Assembly (NCBI GenBank): GCA_033557465.1 | Contig: CM066043.1 | Span: 75,298,662-75,362,661, forward strand | DNA from: Ichthyophis bannanicus | Taxonomy: Eukaryota; Chordata; Amphibia; Gymnophiona; Ichthyophiidae | Length of the DNA stretch: 64,000 bases | Direction of reading: 5' to 3' | In this document: positions 31,711 to 44,500 of the stretch, piece by piece | Position numbering within the stretch: the first letter of the stretch is position 1 | How the letters are laid out: each line of letters begins with the position of its first letter | Notes under the pieces: model-generated | Seen by the model: only the letters and a program-made list of their open reading frames with translations | The model's database searches: none | Told to the model about the DNA's origin: nothing | Translations under genes and position numbers: made by a program

Positions 31711-32698
31711 AGCAGAGATGCAACTTTCCGTCAGCCGTAGTAACCGGCTTCAGGACACAGAAACGTGGTCACTCAAAGATCACTCCTTTCTCAAGTTCTA
31801 GACGTATATTTCTTGCACGATGGTGTAGACCGATTAGCCTACTCGATTTTACAATATGACATACAATTCTGTTAAAGTCACCCAAATGAGCAAGATTTAG
31901 TAAGAGAGAACTTTCTATATACTGAATAAACGGGGGCTGATGTTCCAGTTGTTTGTAGTAGCTGTACTTTAAACCTGCTTAGTAAGCTTGACATAGCTAT
32001 ATTTAATATGTAACAAACTGAAAATTGCTCTTGACGGAAAAAAAAAAAAAGCAAAACGTGACGACATCAAGCGATTAATTGAACCACCCCCAACCCCCTA
32101 AAAAAATTCTCTAAGTTAAGGATGATAAAAGGTTTCATTCAAAAAGAAATTTTTATCTCGGAATAAAAAAAAAGTATGTTACTGTTAAATATACAGAGAT
32201 TTGAAATAAAAGAATGAGTTGTAAATTCACCAAGGTTTAACTTAAATGTCCCAATATAAAGAGGTTTTTAACCTCAACTTGGGAGTAAACCTACATAGAA
32301 CTGTTGCTGGTCTTGACCTGTGAAACGAGCCGAGAATGATGGAGATCGGGTCCGAGGATGGAAGGGGTATGGAAAGATAGGCTTGTCATTCTGCATAATT
32401 ATTCGTGGTGATAACACCATGGAAAGGGCATTTAAAACAAATTACATTAAAAGAAAAAGGAGCTACTGAAAGCTCATAGAAAAAATTAGAGCAACTATAG
32501 GAAAAACAGAAACCCACACGATAAAGTTCATAATAAACTTCAGAATCGGGCAGAGATGTAATCTTAGGCGTTTAGCAACATTGGCATGGGAATTTCTTGA
32601 GACAGCCCTGTTCCTGACAATTTTCTCTTTACTGCATAACAGTATTCTCTATTAAAAATGTAAAACATTGCAAAGAATAGACAGCTATCCAATCTGAC
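31711..32698 (+). other. Intron 1 of the lectin gene, unique-looking start
   Basis: A/T-rich sequence without a recognisable repeat or exon. Short A-runs occur near 32040 and 32165. Everything to the right of here that is not a repeat shows no second lectin exon. Confidence 0.5.
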
Positions 32699-34800
32699 TT
32701 TGATAAAATGAGGAAACAGTTAAGAAAAAAACTAAAAGGAGCAGTTACAAAGGTTAAAGACTTACATCAAGCATAGGCGTTATTTAAAAATACAATCTTG
32801 GAAGCCCAGACCAGCTGTATTCCATGTTTTCAGAAACGTGGAAGGAAGTCTAAAAAACCGCCAGCATGGTTTAAAGGTAAGCTCAGAGAAGCTGTTGTAA
32901 CCAAAAAAGCATCTTTCAGGAAAGGTAAAAAGGAGCCAAATGACAAAAACTGGAAACAAGCATTGGCAAGTTAGATGCAAGCATTTATAAGGCAGGCAAA
33001 GAGAGAATTTGAGAAGAAGCTTGCTGTGGAAGCAAAAACACATAATAAAGACTTTTTCAAGTACATTCATAGCAAAAAACCTGAGAGAGGCAGTTGGACC
33101 ACTAGAGGGGTGGAGGGTAAAAAGGGCACCAAGAGGGAAGGCCATAGCAGAGAGACTGAATGAATTCTTTGCTTCAGTCTACTGAAGAAGATGTAGGGAA
33201 CTTACCCATGACTGAAATGGTATTTAAAGGTGATGCATCAGAAGAATTGAAAGAAATAAACCGGGAAGATATATTACAACTCACCTGGACCGGATGGTAT
33301 ATACCCAAGGTTGTTGAAAGAACTGAAATATGAGACTGCAAACCTACTATTATTAATCTGTGAACTATCATTAAAATCATCTATAGTACCTGAAGATTGA
33401 CCTGCAGTTTCCCAGATCACCTCTGGAACCCTTTTTAAAAATTGAAGTTACATTGACCATTTGCCAGGCAGTGAGCCCGACATCAGTACTGGGCAAAATG
33501 GTAGAAACCAATATAAAGAACAAAATTGCTGAAGATGTAGATAGTCATGCTTTAATGGGAGACAGCCAACATGGCTTTAGCCAATGAAGGTCTTGTCTTA
33601 CTAATCTGTTATATTTTTTGAAGGTGTGAATGAACAGGTAGACAAAGGTGAGTCGGTTGATATAGTGTATCTGGATTTCAGAAAGCCTTTGCCAAGAGTC
33701 TCTCATGAGAAACCTTGTCAAAGTTAAAAAGTCATGGGATAGGAGGCAGTGTACTAAATGTGGATCAGGAACTGCCGAAAAGATAGAAAGCAGAAGGTAG
33801 GGCGAATGATTTTTCCAATGGAGAAAGGTGAATAGTGGAGTACCCCAGGGATCTGCTGCTTTTTAACATTCATAAATGACCTGGAAATGATAATGAGTGA
33901 GGTAGTCAAATTTGCAGATGATACAAAATTATTCAAAGTTGTTAAAGGCCAAGAGGATTGTGAAAAATTGCAAGAGGACCTTGATAAATTGGAAGACTGG
34001 ATGTCCAAATGGCAGATGAAATTTAATGTGGACAAATGCAGTTATGCTCCTAGGAAAGAACAACCCAAACTATGATTCCACGATGCAAGGTTCCACGTTA
34101 GGAATCACTACCCAGGAAAAAGATTTAGGAGTAGTCATGGCTAATAAAATGCTAAGAATCATAAGGAAAGGAATGGAGAATAAAACCAAGGATATTATAA
34201 TGCCCTGTATCTTTCCATTGTGTGACTGCACATTAAATATTGTGTGCAATTCTGGTCATCGTATCTTAAAAACGATATAGCGGAATTAGAAAAGGTATAG
34301 AGAAGAGCCACCAAAATGGTAAAGGGGATCAAAGGATACCCCTATGAGGAGAGGCTTAAAAGGTTATCTTTTCCAGGTTGAAAAGCCCTATGGCTAAAGG
34401 GAGATATGATAGAGGTCTATAAATTAATGAATGGAATGGAACAGGTAAACATAGATCGATTCTTTATGGCATCAAAAAGTAGAGAGACTAGGGGACATGC
34501 AATGAAGCTACGGTGTAACCAGTTTAAGACTAATAAGAGAACATTTTTTTTTTACTCAATACATAATCAAACTCTGGAATTCATTACTGGAGGATATATT
34601 AAAAGCTATTAGTGCAGCTGGGTTTAAAAAACATTAAAGAGGACCCAGGTAATCCACTGCTTGCCTCAATACAAGCATTATGGAACCTGTGTGTGTCTTT
34701 TTCGGAAACTACCAGGTACTTGGGACTTGGATTGGCCACTGTTGGAAAGCAGATACTGGACTTGACAGACCTTGGTCTGACCCAGTATGGCATTTCTTAT
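32699..34800 (+). mobile_element. CR1-A copy 3, old and 5'-truncated
   Basis: It starts at GATAAAATGAGGAAACAGTTAAG and ends in CTGACCCAGTATGGCATTTC. It carries recognisable but heavily damaged ORF2 blocks: SRSCLTNLL-like near 33590, [12 protein letters not shown] near 33910 (33887-34075 frame) and the C-terminal EERLKRL remnant. Many indels separate it from copies 1 and 2, so it is clearly older. Confidence 0.85.
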
Positions 34801-35898
34801 AATAACATAGTATATGACGGCAGTTAAAGACCAGTATGATCCATCTAGTCTTCCCAGTAAGGCAGCAAGAGTAGATGCCGCTCCATGCAGGTCACCCCTC
34901 CCCATGCCTTTGTTTACGGTGTACCCACCGCTCCATGTAGGTCAGCTCTATTTGTTCAGATATAAGAGATAGTTATGCTTATTTTGATTTTATCCTGTTG
35001 CTATAAAAGTGATCCACTGTGTCTGTCCCATGCCATTTTGAATTCTGTTACTGTTTTGCCCCCACCACTTCCATAGGGAGGGCATTCCAAACATCCTCCA
35101 CCTTTCAGTGAAAAAGTATTTCCTGACATTGCCTTTCAGTTTTCCCCTTTGCAGCTTCATGTAATGCCCTCTAGTTTTACAGCTTCCCCGTCTTTGGAAG
35201 AGGTTTGTTTGTCCATTAATACTCTTAAGTATTTAAAGTTCTGAATCATATTTCCCCTGTCCCTCCTCTCCTCCAGAGTGTACATAGTTAGGTCTTCAAG
35301 TCTCCTGTCATAAGTCTTCTGACGCAGGTTCCAAATCATTTTGGTCACCTTCCTCTGATCCGCTTCCAGTCTTTGTATATCTTTTGCGAGATACAGTCTC
35401 CAAAACTGAACACAATATTCCAAGTGAGGCCTCACCAGCAACTTATACAGTGGCACAAGTACCTCTTCCTTTCTGCTAGTAATTCCTCTCTGTATGCAAC
35501 CCAGCATCCTTCAGGCTTTTGCTACCACCTTGTCACACTGTTTCACCACCTTGAGATCGTCAGAAACAATCACACCGAGGTGCTTCTATTGGTCCATGCA
35601 CACCAATCTCTCACCCCCTATTGCATACAATTCTCTTGGATTTCAGCTTCCCAAGTGCATGGCACTGCACTTCTTCACATTAAATCTTAACTGCCAAGCA
35701 TTAGACCATTCTTCCAGCTTTTGTAGATCTTTCCTCATGTTCCCTACTCCCTCAGGGGAGTCCACTCTTGCAAATTTTGGTGTCATCTGCAAAAAGACAG
35801 ACCCTTCCATTCAGCCCTTCGGCAATATCACTCATGAATTATAGAACAGTACCGGCCCCAAGACCAAACCCTGGGGCACACCGCTAATTACCTTCCAG
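34801..35898 (-). mobile_element. CR1-B, 3' segment (part 1 of 4)
   Basis: The minus-strand frame 35507-35157 encodes [41 protein letters not shown] and RKVTKM, the CR1 ORF2 C-terminus of a different subfamily. RT blocks with HLGKLK and DDLKVVKQCDK lie further upstream. The 3' end runs to 34801, tail-to-tail with CR1-A copy 3. The element continues at 38991 after a younger CR1 insertion. Confidence 0.8.
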
Positions 35899-38800
35899 AA
35901 AGAACATAAGATATGCCATACTGGGTCAGACCAAGGTCCATCAAGCCCAGTATCCTGCTTCCAACAGTGGCCAATCTAGGTCAAATGTACCTAGCAGTTT
36001 CCCCAAAGACACAGGTTTCACAATGCTTGTATTAGGTCAAGCATTGATATCCTGGGTCCCTTCTTAATAATGGTTTATGGACCTTTCCTCCAGGAACTTG
36101 TCCAAACCTTTTCTAAACCTTTTTTAAACACTAACAGCCTTTACTACATCCTCCGGTAACAAATTACAGAGTTTGATTACACGTTGAGTGAAAAAGTATT
36201 TTTTATTAGTCTTAAATAGTTTACCATGTAGCTTCATTGAATGTCCCCTAGTCTTTCTATATTCTGATAACGTAAACAATCGATCTACGTTTACCCGTTC
36301 CACTCCGTTCATTAATTTATAGACTTCTATCATATCTCCCCTCAGCTGTCTCTTTTCCAGGTTAAAGAGCCCTAACCTATTTAGCCTTTCTTCATAGGGG
36401 TATCTTTCTATCCCCTTTACCCTCTTCTCTGAACCTTTTCTAATAACGCTATATCCTTTTTAAGATACGGTGACCAGAACTGCACACAATATTCAAGGTG
36501 TGGTCTCACCATGGAATGATATAGAGGCATTATAATATCCTTTGTTTTATTTTCCATTCCTTTCCTTATCATACCTAGCATTCTATTTGCTCTCTTGGCC
36601 ACTGCTGCACACTGGGCCGAAGGCTTAACATGTTATCCACAATGACACCTAAATCTTTTTCCTGGGTGGTGGTTCCTAATGTGGAACCTTGCATCGTGTA
36701 ACCATAGTTTGGGTTGTTCTTCCCTAGGTGCATAACTTTGCACTTGTCCACATTAAATTTCATCTGCCACTTTGATGCCCAGTCTTCCAATTTATCAAGA
36801 TCCTCTTGCAATTTTCCACAATCCTCTTAGGTTTTAACAACTTTAAGTAGTTGTGTCAACTGCAAATTTAATAACCTCACTCGTTATTCCTTTTTCCAGG
36901 TCATTTATGAATATATCAAAAAGCAGGAGACCCAGTACAGATCCCTTGGGTACACCACTATTCACCTTTCTCCATTGGTAAAATTGCCATTTAGCCCTAC
37001 CCTCTGCTTTCTATCTTTTAACCAGTTCCTGATCCACAATAGTACACTGCCTCCTATCTCATAACTCTTTAGTTTTGCCAAAAGTCTCTGATGAGGGACC
37101 TTGTCAAAGGCTTTCTGAAAGTCCAGATACACTATATCAGACTCACCTTTGTCCACCTGTTTATTCACACCTTCAAAAAAACATAACAGATTAGTAAGAC
37201 AAGATCTTCCTTGTCTAAAGCCATGTTGGCTGTCTCCCATTAAGCCATGACTGCTCAGCAATTTTGTTCTTTATGATGGTTTCTACCATTTTCCCGGTAC
37301 TGACATCAGGCTCACCGGTCTGTAGTTTCCCAGATCACCCCTGGAACCCTTTTTAAAAATTGGTGTTACGTTCGCCATCCTCCAATCTTCAGGTATTACA
37401 GATGATTTTAATGATAGTTCACAGATTACTAATAGCAGGTCTGCAATCTCATATTTCAGTTCTTTCAACACCCCTGGATGTATATCATCCTGCCCAGGTG
37501 ACTTGCTACTTACTCTTCAGTTTATCTAATAGTTGTAATACATCTTCCCGATGTATCAATATTTCCTTCAATTCTTCCGCACCTTAAAATAACACTTCAG
37601 TCATGGGTAACATCCCTACATCTTCCTCAGTAAAGACCGAAGCAAACAATTCATTCAGTCTCTCCGCTATTGCCTTGTCGCCTCTTAGTGCCCCTTTAAA
37701 CCCCTCTATCATCTAATGGACCAACTGACTCACAGGTTTTATGCTATGAATGTACTTGAAAAAGTCTTTATTACTCGTTTTTGCTTCCGCAGCAAGCTTC
37801 TTCTCAAATTCTCCCTTTGCCTGCCTTATCAATGCCTTGCATTTAACTTGCCAGTGCTTGTGCTGTTTCCAGGTTACGTTTGGCTCTTTCCATTTCATGA
37901 GAGATGCTTTTTTGGCAACAGCCTCTCTGACCTCACCTTTAAGCCATGCTGGCAGTTTTTTGGATTTCCTTCCACTTTTTTTAAAGCGTGGAATACAGCT
38001 AGTCTGGGCTTCCAAGATACTATTTTTCAACACCACCCAAGCTTGATGTAAGTCTTTAACCTTTGCAACTGCTCCTTTTAGTTTTTTCTTAAGTATTTTC
38101 CTCATTTTATTATAGTCTCCCTTTCGAAAGTTAAAAGGTAGTACTGTGGATTTCCTTACCATCCCTCCTCCATTAATTAGATCAAACACGATCATGCTAT
38201 GATCACTATTGCCAAGTGGCCCCAACAACCTTATCTCTTGCACCAGATCTGGTGTTCCACTAAGGACTAGGTCCAATATGGCTTCCCCTCTGGTCAGTTC
38301 ATGAACCAGCTGCTCCAAGAAACAGTCATTTATGTCACCTAGGAACCTTATCTCCCTAGCATGTCCTGCTGTGACACCGATGCAGTCGATACTGGAGTAA
38401 TTGAAATCACCCATTATTATTACTGTGCTGTAACTTCTGTTAGCTTCCTTGATTTCTTTGAGCATTTCATCATCCATTTGTTTATTCTGGCCAGGCGGTC
38501 GATATTACACCCCCACTGCCATCGCCTTCCCCTTTTTACATGGAATTTCAATCCATAGCAAATTTTGTTTCCTGCAAAACTTTAATCCTTTCTGACTCAA
38601 TGCCCTCTCTAACAGAGTGCAACCCCTCCACCAATTTGATCAGCTCTATCATTAGGCTATAGTTTGTACCCAGGTATCACAGTGCCCCACTGGTTGTCCT
38701 CCTTCCACCATGTCTCTGAGATTCCAATCATATCTAACCTCTCATTTAGTGCTATATATTCTAACTCTCCCATCTTATTTTTTAGACTTCTAGCATTTGT

Positions 38801-38990
38801 ATACAAGCATTTTAGAGACTGTATTTTATTCATATTAATTTGGCTATTGGTAGGCATGGGTAATTTGGGATCTTTAAGCTCTGTCTGCTCCATACTCGAG
38901 GGCATTTGGGCTACTTTACTCTTTTTTTGGAACTTCTCTGCTTTTGGTAGCATCCTTCAAGGATACATTCTTCCGAACCATGCGCTTTCA
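35899..38990 (-). mobile_element. CR1-A copy 4, inserted in CR1-B
   Basis: On minus it starts at GGTTCGGAAGAATGTATCCTTG (about 38985) and ends in the CR1-A 3' end GGCATATCTTATGTTCTTTC (35899). Recognisable ORF2 blocks are ISETWW (38953-38657 frame), GDFNYSSIDC and GNSDHSMI (38477-37713 frame, 254 aa), GPDGIH-region remnant, HGFRQGRSCLTNLL and YLDFQKAFDKVPHQ (37261-36962), and the C-terminus (36811-36124). Stops and frameshifts are spread along it. Confidence 0.9.
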
Positions 38991-39457
38991 TCTGAGTGAG
39001 TTCCGTTTACCATAACCTTCTGCCATCTGTCAGTCAACCAATTTCTGATCCAATTCACTATCTTGGACCCATCCCCAAGCTGTTGAGTTTATTGATAAGC
39101 CTTCTATGAGGAAAGGTATCAAAGGCTTTGCTGAAATCTAAGTAGATCACATCCATTGCATGCCCTTGATCTAGTTCTCTGGTTAACCAGTCTAAGAACT
39201 CAGATTTGTTTGGCAAGATCATCCTTTGGTAAAACTATGTTGCCTTGGATCATGCAACCTGATGGTTTTGAGAAAATCCACTGTTCTCTCTTTCAGGAGC
39301 ACCTCCATTACTTTTCCCGTCACAGAGGTAAGGCTTTCTGGCCTGTAGTTTGTCACTTCTTCCCTATTACCACTTTTGTGGAGAGATACCACATCAGCCC
39401 TTCTCCAGTCCTGAGGAACTTCTCCTGTCTCCAAGGATCTATTAAAAACATCCTTTA
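38991..39457 (-). mobile_element. CR1-B, RT segment (part 2 of 4)
   Basis: The minus-strand frame 39476-39219 has VLKDVFNRSLETGEVPQDWR, VTNYRPESLTSVTGKVME and HSFTKG, the CR1 RT fingers and palm start. It joins in sequence to part 1 on the left and, across the L1 insertion, to part 3 on the right. The last 14 bases (39444-39457) are the left copy of the L1 target duplication. Confidence 0.85.
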
Positions 39458-40138
39458 GGACTTCCGGTGACATCACCCACCTGAATGGCGGCGTAGTGTG
39501 GGAGCTCCGCCACCAGAAAGCCTACAAATGTTAAAATAAACCCTACGGGCAAAGAAAGGGGCGGACAGGAGCACGTGAGAGGCCAGAGAGACGCAGACTT
39601 ACCCCTTTGGCGCATCGGGAGCACGGAGCAATAGAGCGGGACGGCGTGCAAGGGCCTGGTGAGGCGGCCGAGTCACCCGCGGGACGCTCAGAGCGCAAAG
39701 AGGCCGGGCGTGGTTGTGAGAAGGCAGCGGGGGAGCGGAGACCGTGGGGCAGAAGGCTGGCGGTGAGAGTGCTGCTTGGGGAAGCCCACGGACAGCAACA
39801 GCCGGCCCAGCAATTACATATCAGCAGCGTTGCCCAAAGGAGCGGTGCAGGCCGAGACTGGTCTGCCACATGGTCTGCACGGATCGTAGCAAGCCTTGCA
39901 GGCTGGAAGTTGGAGGAACAGAGAGAGGGAGCAGCGGGAGTGCTGGCCGCTGCAGTGGTGGAAGGAAAGCAGTGATCCGCGGTGAGTCTCAAAAAGCCTT
40001 ATTATTGACAAGTGCTGGGACTGGAGGCTGAGCTAGCCTGTGCACAGGACCTAGAGGCCAAAGCGGTGGTGGAGAGGAGAGCGGGCAATCGGCCCAGAGC
40101 GCAGGCCGGGAAGAAGGCTGAGGGGAGAGTGAGCTGGC
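39458..40138 (+). promoter_or_regulatory. L1-like 5' UTR with expected internal promoter
   Basis: It starts GGACTTCCGGTGACATCACC. It is G/C- and CpG-rich, unlike the surrounding CR1 sequence. L1 5' UTRs carry a pol II promoter that starts transcription at the first base, and this one includes CCGGTGACATCA near its start. Function is inferred from position only. Confidence 0.5.
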
Positions 40139-41215
40139 ATGACAATGGAGAAGGCCAAAAAAGAGGGTCCGATGAAAAAAAGGCTGGCCGAATTCCGCTC
40201 CCTGTACGTGACGCCAAAAGGAGGGAAAGATGGGGAGAAACCAGGCAAAGCGGTGACGGAGTCCCCGCATAGCCCGGGGGCGAGCGAAGGCGGAGAGGAA
40301 TGCCTGAGTGCAGCGGAACAGATTAAGCAGTGGCTCCTCAAGTTAAAGGAGGAATTGAAGGTGGAGATGTGCGGGGTGAAAAATGAGATCAAGGAGGCCG
40401 TACAGACTCTACGCCAAGACATCTCCGATCTGGGTGAGCGAGTGGAAGAGGCTGAATCCAGGTTGGAAAGCCAAGAGGGAATAATGACGCAAATCCAGAA
40501 AGGCTGGGAAGAGCTGCGGTCGGCGCAGGAGGTAATTAAAGCTAAAACAGAAGATCTGGAAGACCGCTCACGAAGGTGCAATCTACGAGTACGAGGCGTG
40601 CCGGAAGAGCCTAAGTATAAGAATTGTGAGGAGGTAGTCCAGAAGGTATTCAGAGACCTCCTGGCAGCAGCAGGACAAGGGGCGGAGACGGATGACACCC
40701 ACCTGAGCATAGAAAGAGCGCACAGAGGTCTAGGGCCTACTCGAGAAAATAGGCCAAGAGACATAGTAGTATGCCTGAGCTCCCATAAGGCAAAGGAACT
40801 GCTGCTGGGAGCCAATCGAAAATTAAAAAGCTTCCACTGGGAGGGCCATAAAGTGGAGCTGTATCAAGACCTGTCACAGGGAACACTGCAATGCAGGAGA
40901 GAGATCAGAGAGGTAACAGCATTTCTGAGGAGAGAAGACCTGAGATACAAGTGGCTATATCCATTCGGATTGCTGCTCACGGTGAAAGGGCGATCGCGGA
41001 CAGTGAGATCCAGTGTGGAGGCTTGGAAGGCCTTGAGAGAACTTGGAGCAGAGCATCTTCCGGAGACGGTTGACAGCACATCTAATCTACAGAGACCGGA
41101 ATCCAGGGCAGGGAGGACGGAGAGTGCGAAGTGGCAGAGGGCGAGCGGTCGGAGACTGGCCAGGACGGCCAAGGGAGGCCACCAGAGTCCGGAGTTGGAG
41201 CAAGAGACCAGATGA
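40139..41215 (+). CDS. L1-like ORF1 protein, 358 aa
   Basis: The frame is uninterrupted. Residues 1-55 are basic to acidic and probably disordered. About 58-142 form a heptad-rich coiled coil (IKQWLLKLKEELKVEM through EVIKAKTEDLEDRS). From 145 an RRM starts with RRCNLRVRGVPEE, and a C-terminal domain has IERAHRGLGP, RDIVVCLSS and RREIREVTAFLRREDLRYKW. This is the layout of L1 ORF1p, a trimeric RNA-binding chaperone that coats L1 RNA. A second Met at 40145 has a better start context. The basic C-terminus (after residue 320) extends past the usual domain. It is the best-preserved protein in the window. The minus-strand frame over it is a shadow. Confidence 0.88.
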   Translation: MTMEKAKKEGPMKKRLAEFRSLYVTPKGGKDGEKPGKAVTESPHSPGASEGGEECLSAAEQIKQWLLKLKEELKVEMCGVKNEIKEAVQTLRQDISDLGERVEEAESRLESQEGIMTQIQKGWEELRSAQEVIKAKTEDLEDRSRRCNLRVRGVPEEPKYKNCEEVVQKVFRDLLAAAGQGAETDDTHLSIERAHRGLGPTRENRPRDIVVCLSSHKAKELLLGANRKLKSFHWEGHKVELYQDLSQGTLQCRREIREVTAFLRREDLRYKWLYPFGLLLTVKGRSRTVRSSVEAWKALRELGAEHLPETVDSTSNLQRPESRAGRTESAKWQRASGRRLARTAKGGHQSPELEQETR

Positions 41216-41585
41216 GAGGTGGAAAACAAATAAAGGACTGGTATCTGTTAATAAGCTATGCTGGTAGGTTTGTGGGGGGGGGGGGTCTAGGGGTAGGCAA
41301 GTAAGGGGGAAGATAGGGCGAGGTTGAAGTAGGGAAGAGGGGGAGGAGGTATTAAGTGGGGAGGGGAGGTGAGGGGGTATGAGTGGTGGGGGGCAGTAGG
41401 GAGGAATTGGGAAGGGGGAAGGGTATCATGGGGAAGAGTAGGCTGGGAGGTGGTGTGGGTCACTGAAATGGAAGTTGAGTCTCCTCAAAGGAGAGCAATG
41501 ACAGGGGGAGGAGGGGGGAGGAGGGGGGAGGGGAAGAGCAGAATGGATTGCGGGCTGGGGGGGGGGAATAGGAGAAGGAGGGGTA
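41216..41585 (+). other. G-rich spacer between L1-like ORF1 and ORF2
   Basis: The plus strand holds many runs of three or more G: a run of about 14 near 41272, then GGGGG, GGGG and GGGAGGGG words for more than 250 bases. Such sequence can form G-quadruplexes in RNA and DNA. There is no gene here. The minus-strand frame is low-complexity Pro/Ser. Confidence 0.6.
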
Positions 41586-44500
41586 TTGAAAATTCTAACG
41601 TTGAATGTTAAAGGGTTAAACTCCCCATGGAAAAGACAGATATTGTACAAAGAATTAACAAGGCATAAGGCGGATATAGTAATGTTGCAGGAGACACATT
41701 TACAGAAAAAGCATGAGGCAGTGGTGCAGCCCTAGGGGTATGGGAACCGTATATTTGCTTCCAATATCAGGGAAAAAAAGAAAGGAGGTGTGGAGGTACT
41801 CTTTAGGGGGGGGGAAGTCAAAACAGAGGTGCAGATGGTGACCCGGGACAAGGGGGGAAGATATCTATTGATGAGGGTAAAACTGGGGGAGGAGTGGTTC
41901 TGTGTTGTAAATGTGTATGCTCCCACGGGTGCCCAAAAAGAGTTCTGGGAGGAGCTGGGCGCGCAGGTGGAAGCAATGGGGGACGGAGTGCTGATTTGTG
42001 GTGGGGATTTCAATTTGGCCTGGGAGGTTGGGAGGGACATGACGGGGAAGAGGGAAGGGCGGGGAAAGGAAGCGTTATCAAAGGTTTGTGAAGGAGAATG
42101 GCCTGATTGATGCGTGGCGGATGTTGAATCCGGGAAGGAGACAATTTTCCTTCTTCTCGGCTGCTCATGGAACCTATTCTAGGTTGGATGCCATCTGGGT
42201 AGGGAAGGAACTAGCAGGGAGGATTAAGGGGGGAGAAATAGAACCTATAACATGGTCAGATCATGCACCAGTGGTGGTTCAAGTGCGGGTGGCAGGGGAG
42301 GACAAGGGGCGACACTTTTGGAAATTAAATGAAGGTTTGTTGGAGGATAGCAGGGTGGTGAAAGAGATTGAAATCCTAATCCCGGAGTTTTTTGAGAAGA
42401 ATGGGGAAGGGAGGGGTAAAAGAGGGAGTGGTCTGGGATGCCTTTAAGGCAGTGGTAAGGGGGGTGTTTATTAAGTGGGGAGCACGCATAAAGCGGGAGA
42501 GGGAAGAGCGTGAAGGGCAGCTGTGGCAGCAATTGCGGAAGATGGAGGAGAAGGATATGCAGGGGGGGTGGGCAGTTTCGAGGCGCACTCTTGGAACTGA
42601 GGGCAAAATTGAATGCAATTGAGGCTGAGAGGATCCAGTTTCATATGCAGCTGCTGAAACAGAGATTCTTTGAAGGGGGTAACAAAGCAGGGAAATTTCT
42701 CGCAAGACAGTTGAAAAGGCAGAAGGAGTGGAATAGGATCTCGCAGATTAAAAGTAGGGGGGCGGTGGTGAGGGAGGATCAAAGAATTAGAGAAGAATTT
42801 GTGTCTTTTTATAGTACCTTGTATGCGGCAAGAGAGGAGAGGTCCGAGGAGGACATTCAAGAGTACGTGAGGGAAGCAGGGCTCCCGAGTCTGACGGAGG
42901 AGGAACAGAGAGGGCTGGATAGGGAGATTGGTACAGAGGAGGTATTGCGGGCAATTAAGGCTCTGAAGACGGGTAAAGCCCCAGGGCTGGACGGCCTGAC
43001 AGCACGGTTTTATAAACAATTCGGGAGTTTCCTGGTGTACCCTTTAACAAGGGTCTTTAATGGGCCACGGGTGGGGGAGAAATTGGCGGACACAATGGGC
43101 TGGGCCGGTATCACCCTTATTCATAAGGAAGGAAAGGACCCGCAGGACTGTGCGTCGTATCGGCCAATTTCGTTGTTGAATGTCGATGCGAAATTGTTGG
43201 CAAAGGTGTTGGCGACTAGACTTAAGCTGTTGGGGAAATTGGTGCATGAGGATCAAGCGGGGTTTGTGCCCGGCCGGCAAGTGGCGGATAACATACGGAA
43301 AGTGTTGAATGTGATCTGGTCGGCACAAAAGAAGGGGAAGGAGACACTATTGGTATCATTGGATGCTGAAAAGGCCTTTGACCAAGTGTCCTGGAAATTT
43401 CTGTACTCTGTATTGGAGCTCCTGGGGTTTGGTTCAGGCTTCGTGCAGTGAATAAGGGCTTTGTATACTAGGCCAAAAGCATGTGTGCGAGTAAATGGGG
43501 GCTATTCTGAGTTCTTCCCGCTGGAACGAGGGACTAGACAAGGCTGCCCGTTGTCCCCTTTATTGTTCTCACTCTCCCTCGAACCACTGGCGGCGAGGTT
43601 GAGGGCCAGTCCAGAGGTCGCGGGTGTAAGGGTGGGGCGACAAGAATATAAAGTGTCACTATTTGTGGATGACATACTCTTGACAATTACGAACCCCAGA
43701 GAAACATTAACGGCAGTGATGAGTGAGATTCAGGAGTATGGACAGAGGGCGGGTTTTCGGATTAATTGGGGGAAATCATAGATCTTAAGTATAGTGGGGG
43801 AGGAGGATGGGCAGCGGGAGTTGCGGCAGAGTTTCCCATTTAAATGGGCAAAGAAGTCAATCCGATATTTAGGGGTGCAGCTGGGGAGGGCCTTGGAGGA
43901 TCTGTTCACATTAAATTACAATAAATTGGTGGGGCAGGTGGAGGGGCGGTTGCAGGGCTGGGGCAGAGGGTACTACTCGTGGTTTGGGCGAATGGCATCG
44001 GTGAAAATGATGCTCCTCTTCCCCAGTTCTTGTTCCTCTTCCAAGTTCTGCCCATACAGGTGCCCCGGAGAGTATTGAGGAGGGTGCAACAAGTGGAGAG
44101 ATTTATCTGGGGGGGGGGGGGGGAGAGGCCAAGGGTGGCGGCAAGGACGATGCAAGTGCTGGTAGGGGAGGGCGGGATGGGTGTCCCAAACTTTAGTCTC
44201 TATTATGCGGCAGCGCAGCTGAGAGCAGTTTATGCGTGGCTACGGGAGCCCACTAAACAGTGGGTGAGGATGGAGGTGGATGAGTATGGGCCGGGAGAAT
44301 TAGAACGCATTGTTTGGGAAGGGAAGGGGGAGAGGGGAAGGAACCCCTTAGTGGGGCACACTCTTAAGGTGTGGCAGCAGTATAGGAAGCGGTTGGTGGG
44401 GGACAAGAGGTGGTCACCTACCATGTCCCTGCAGGCGTGTTGTACGGAGGGCATGGGTCTGAGTGCAATAGTACTTAGAAGGTGGGCGGAGCAAGGACTA

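Noticed and set aside
31690..31859. Continuation of the lectin frame past 31704 to a stop at 31859
   Set aside because: Sequence after GGAG/GTAAGA does not match the lectin domain, and the splice donor is strong. The read-through is intron.
40051..40815. 254-codon minus-strand frame
   Set aside because: It is a shadow of L1-like ORF1, which has coiled coil and RRM on plus.
42471..43019. 182-codon minus-strand frame
   Set aside because: It lies antisense to RT-coding sequence of L1-like ORF2 and has no motifs.
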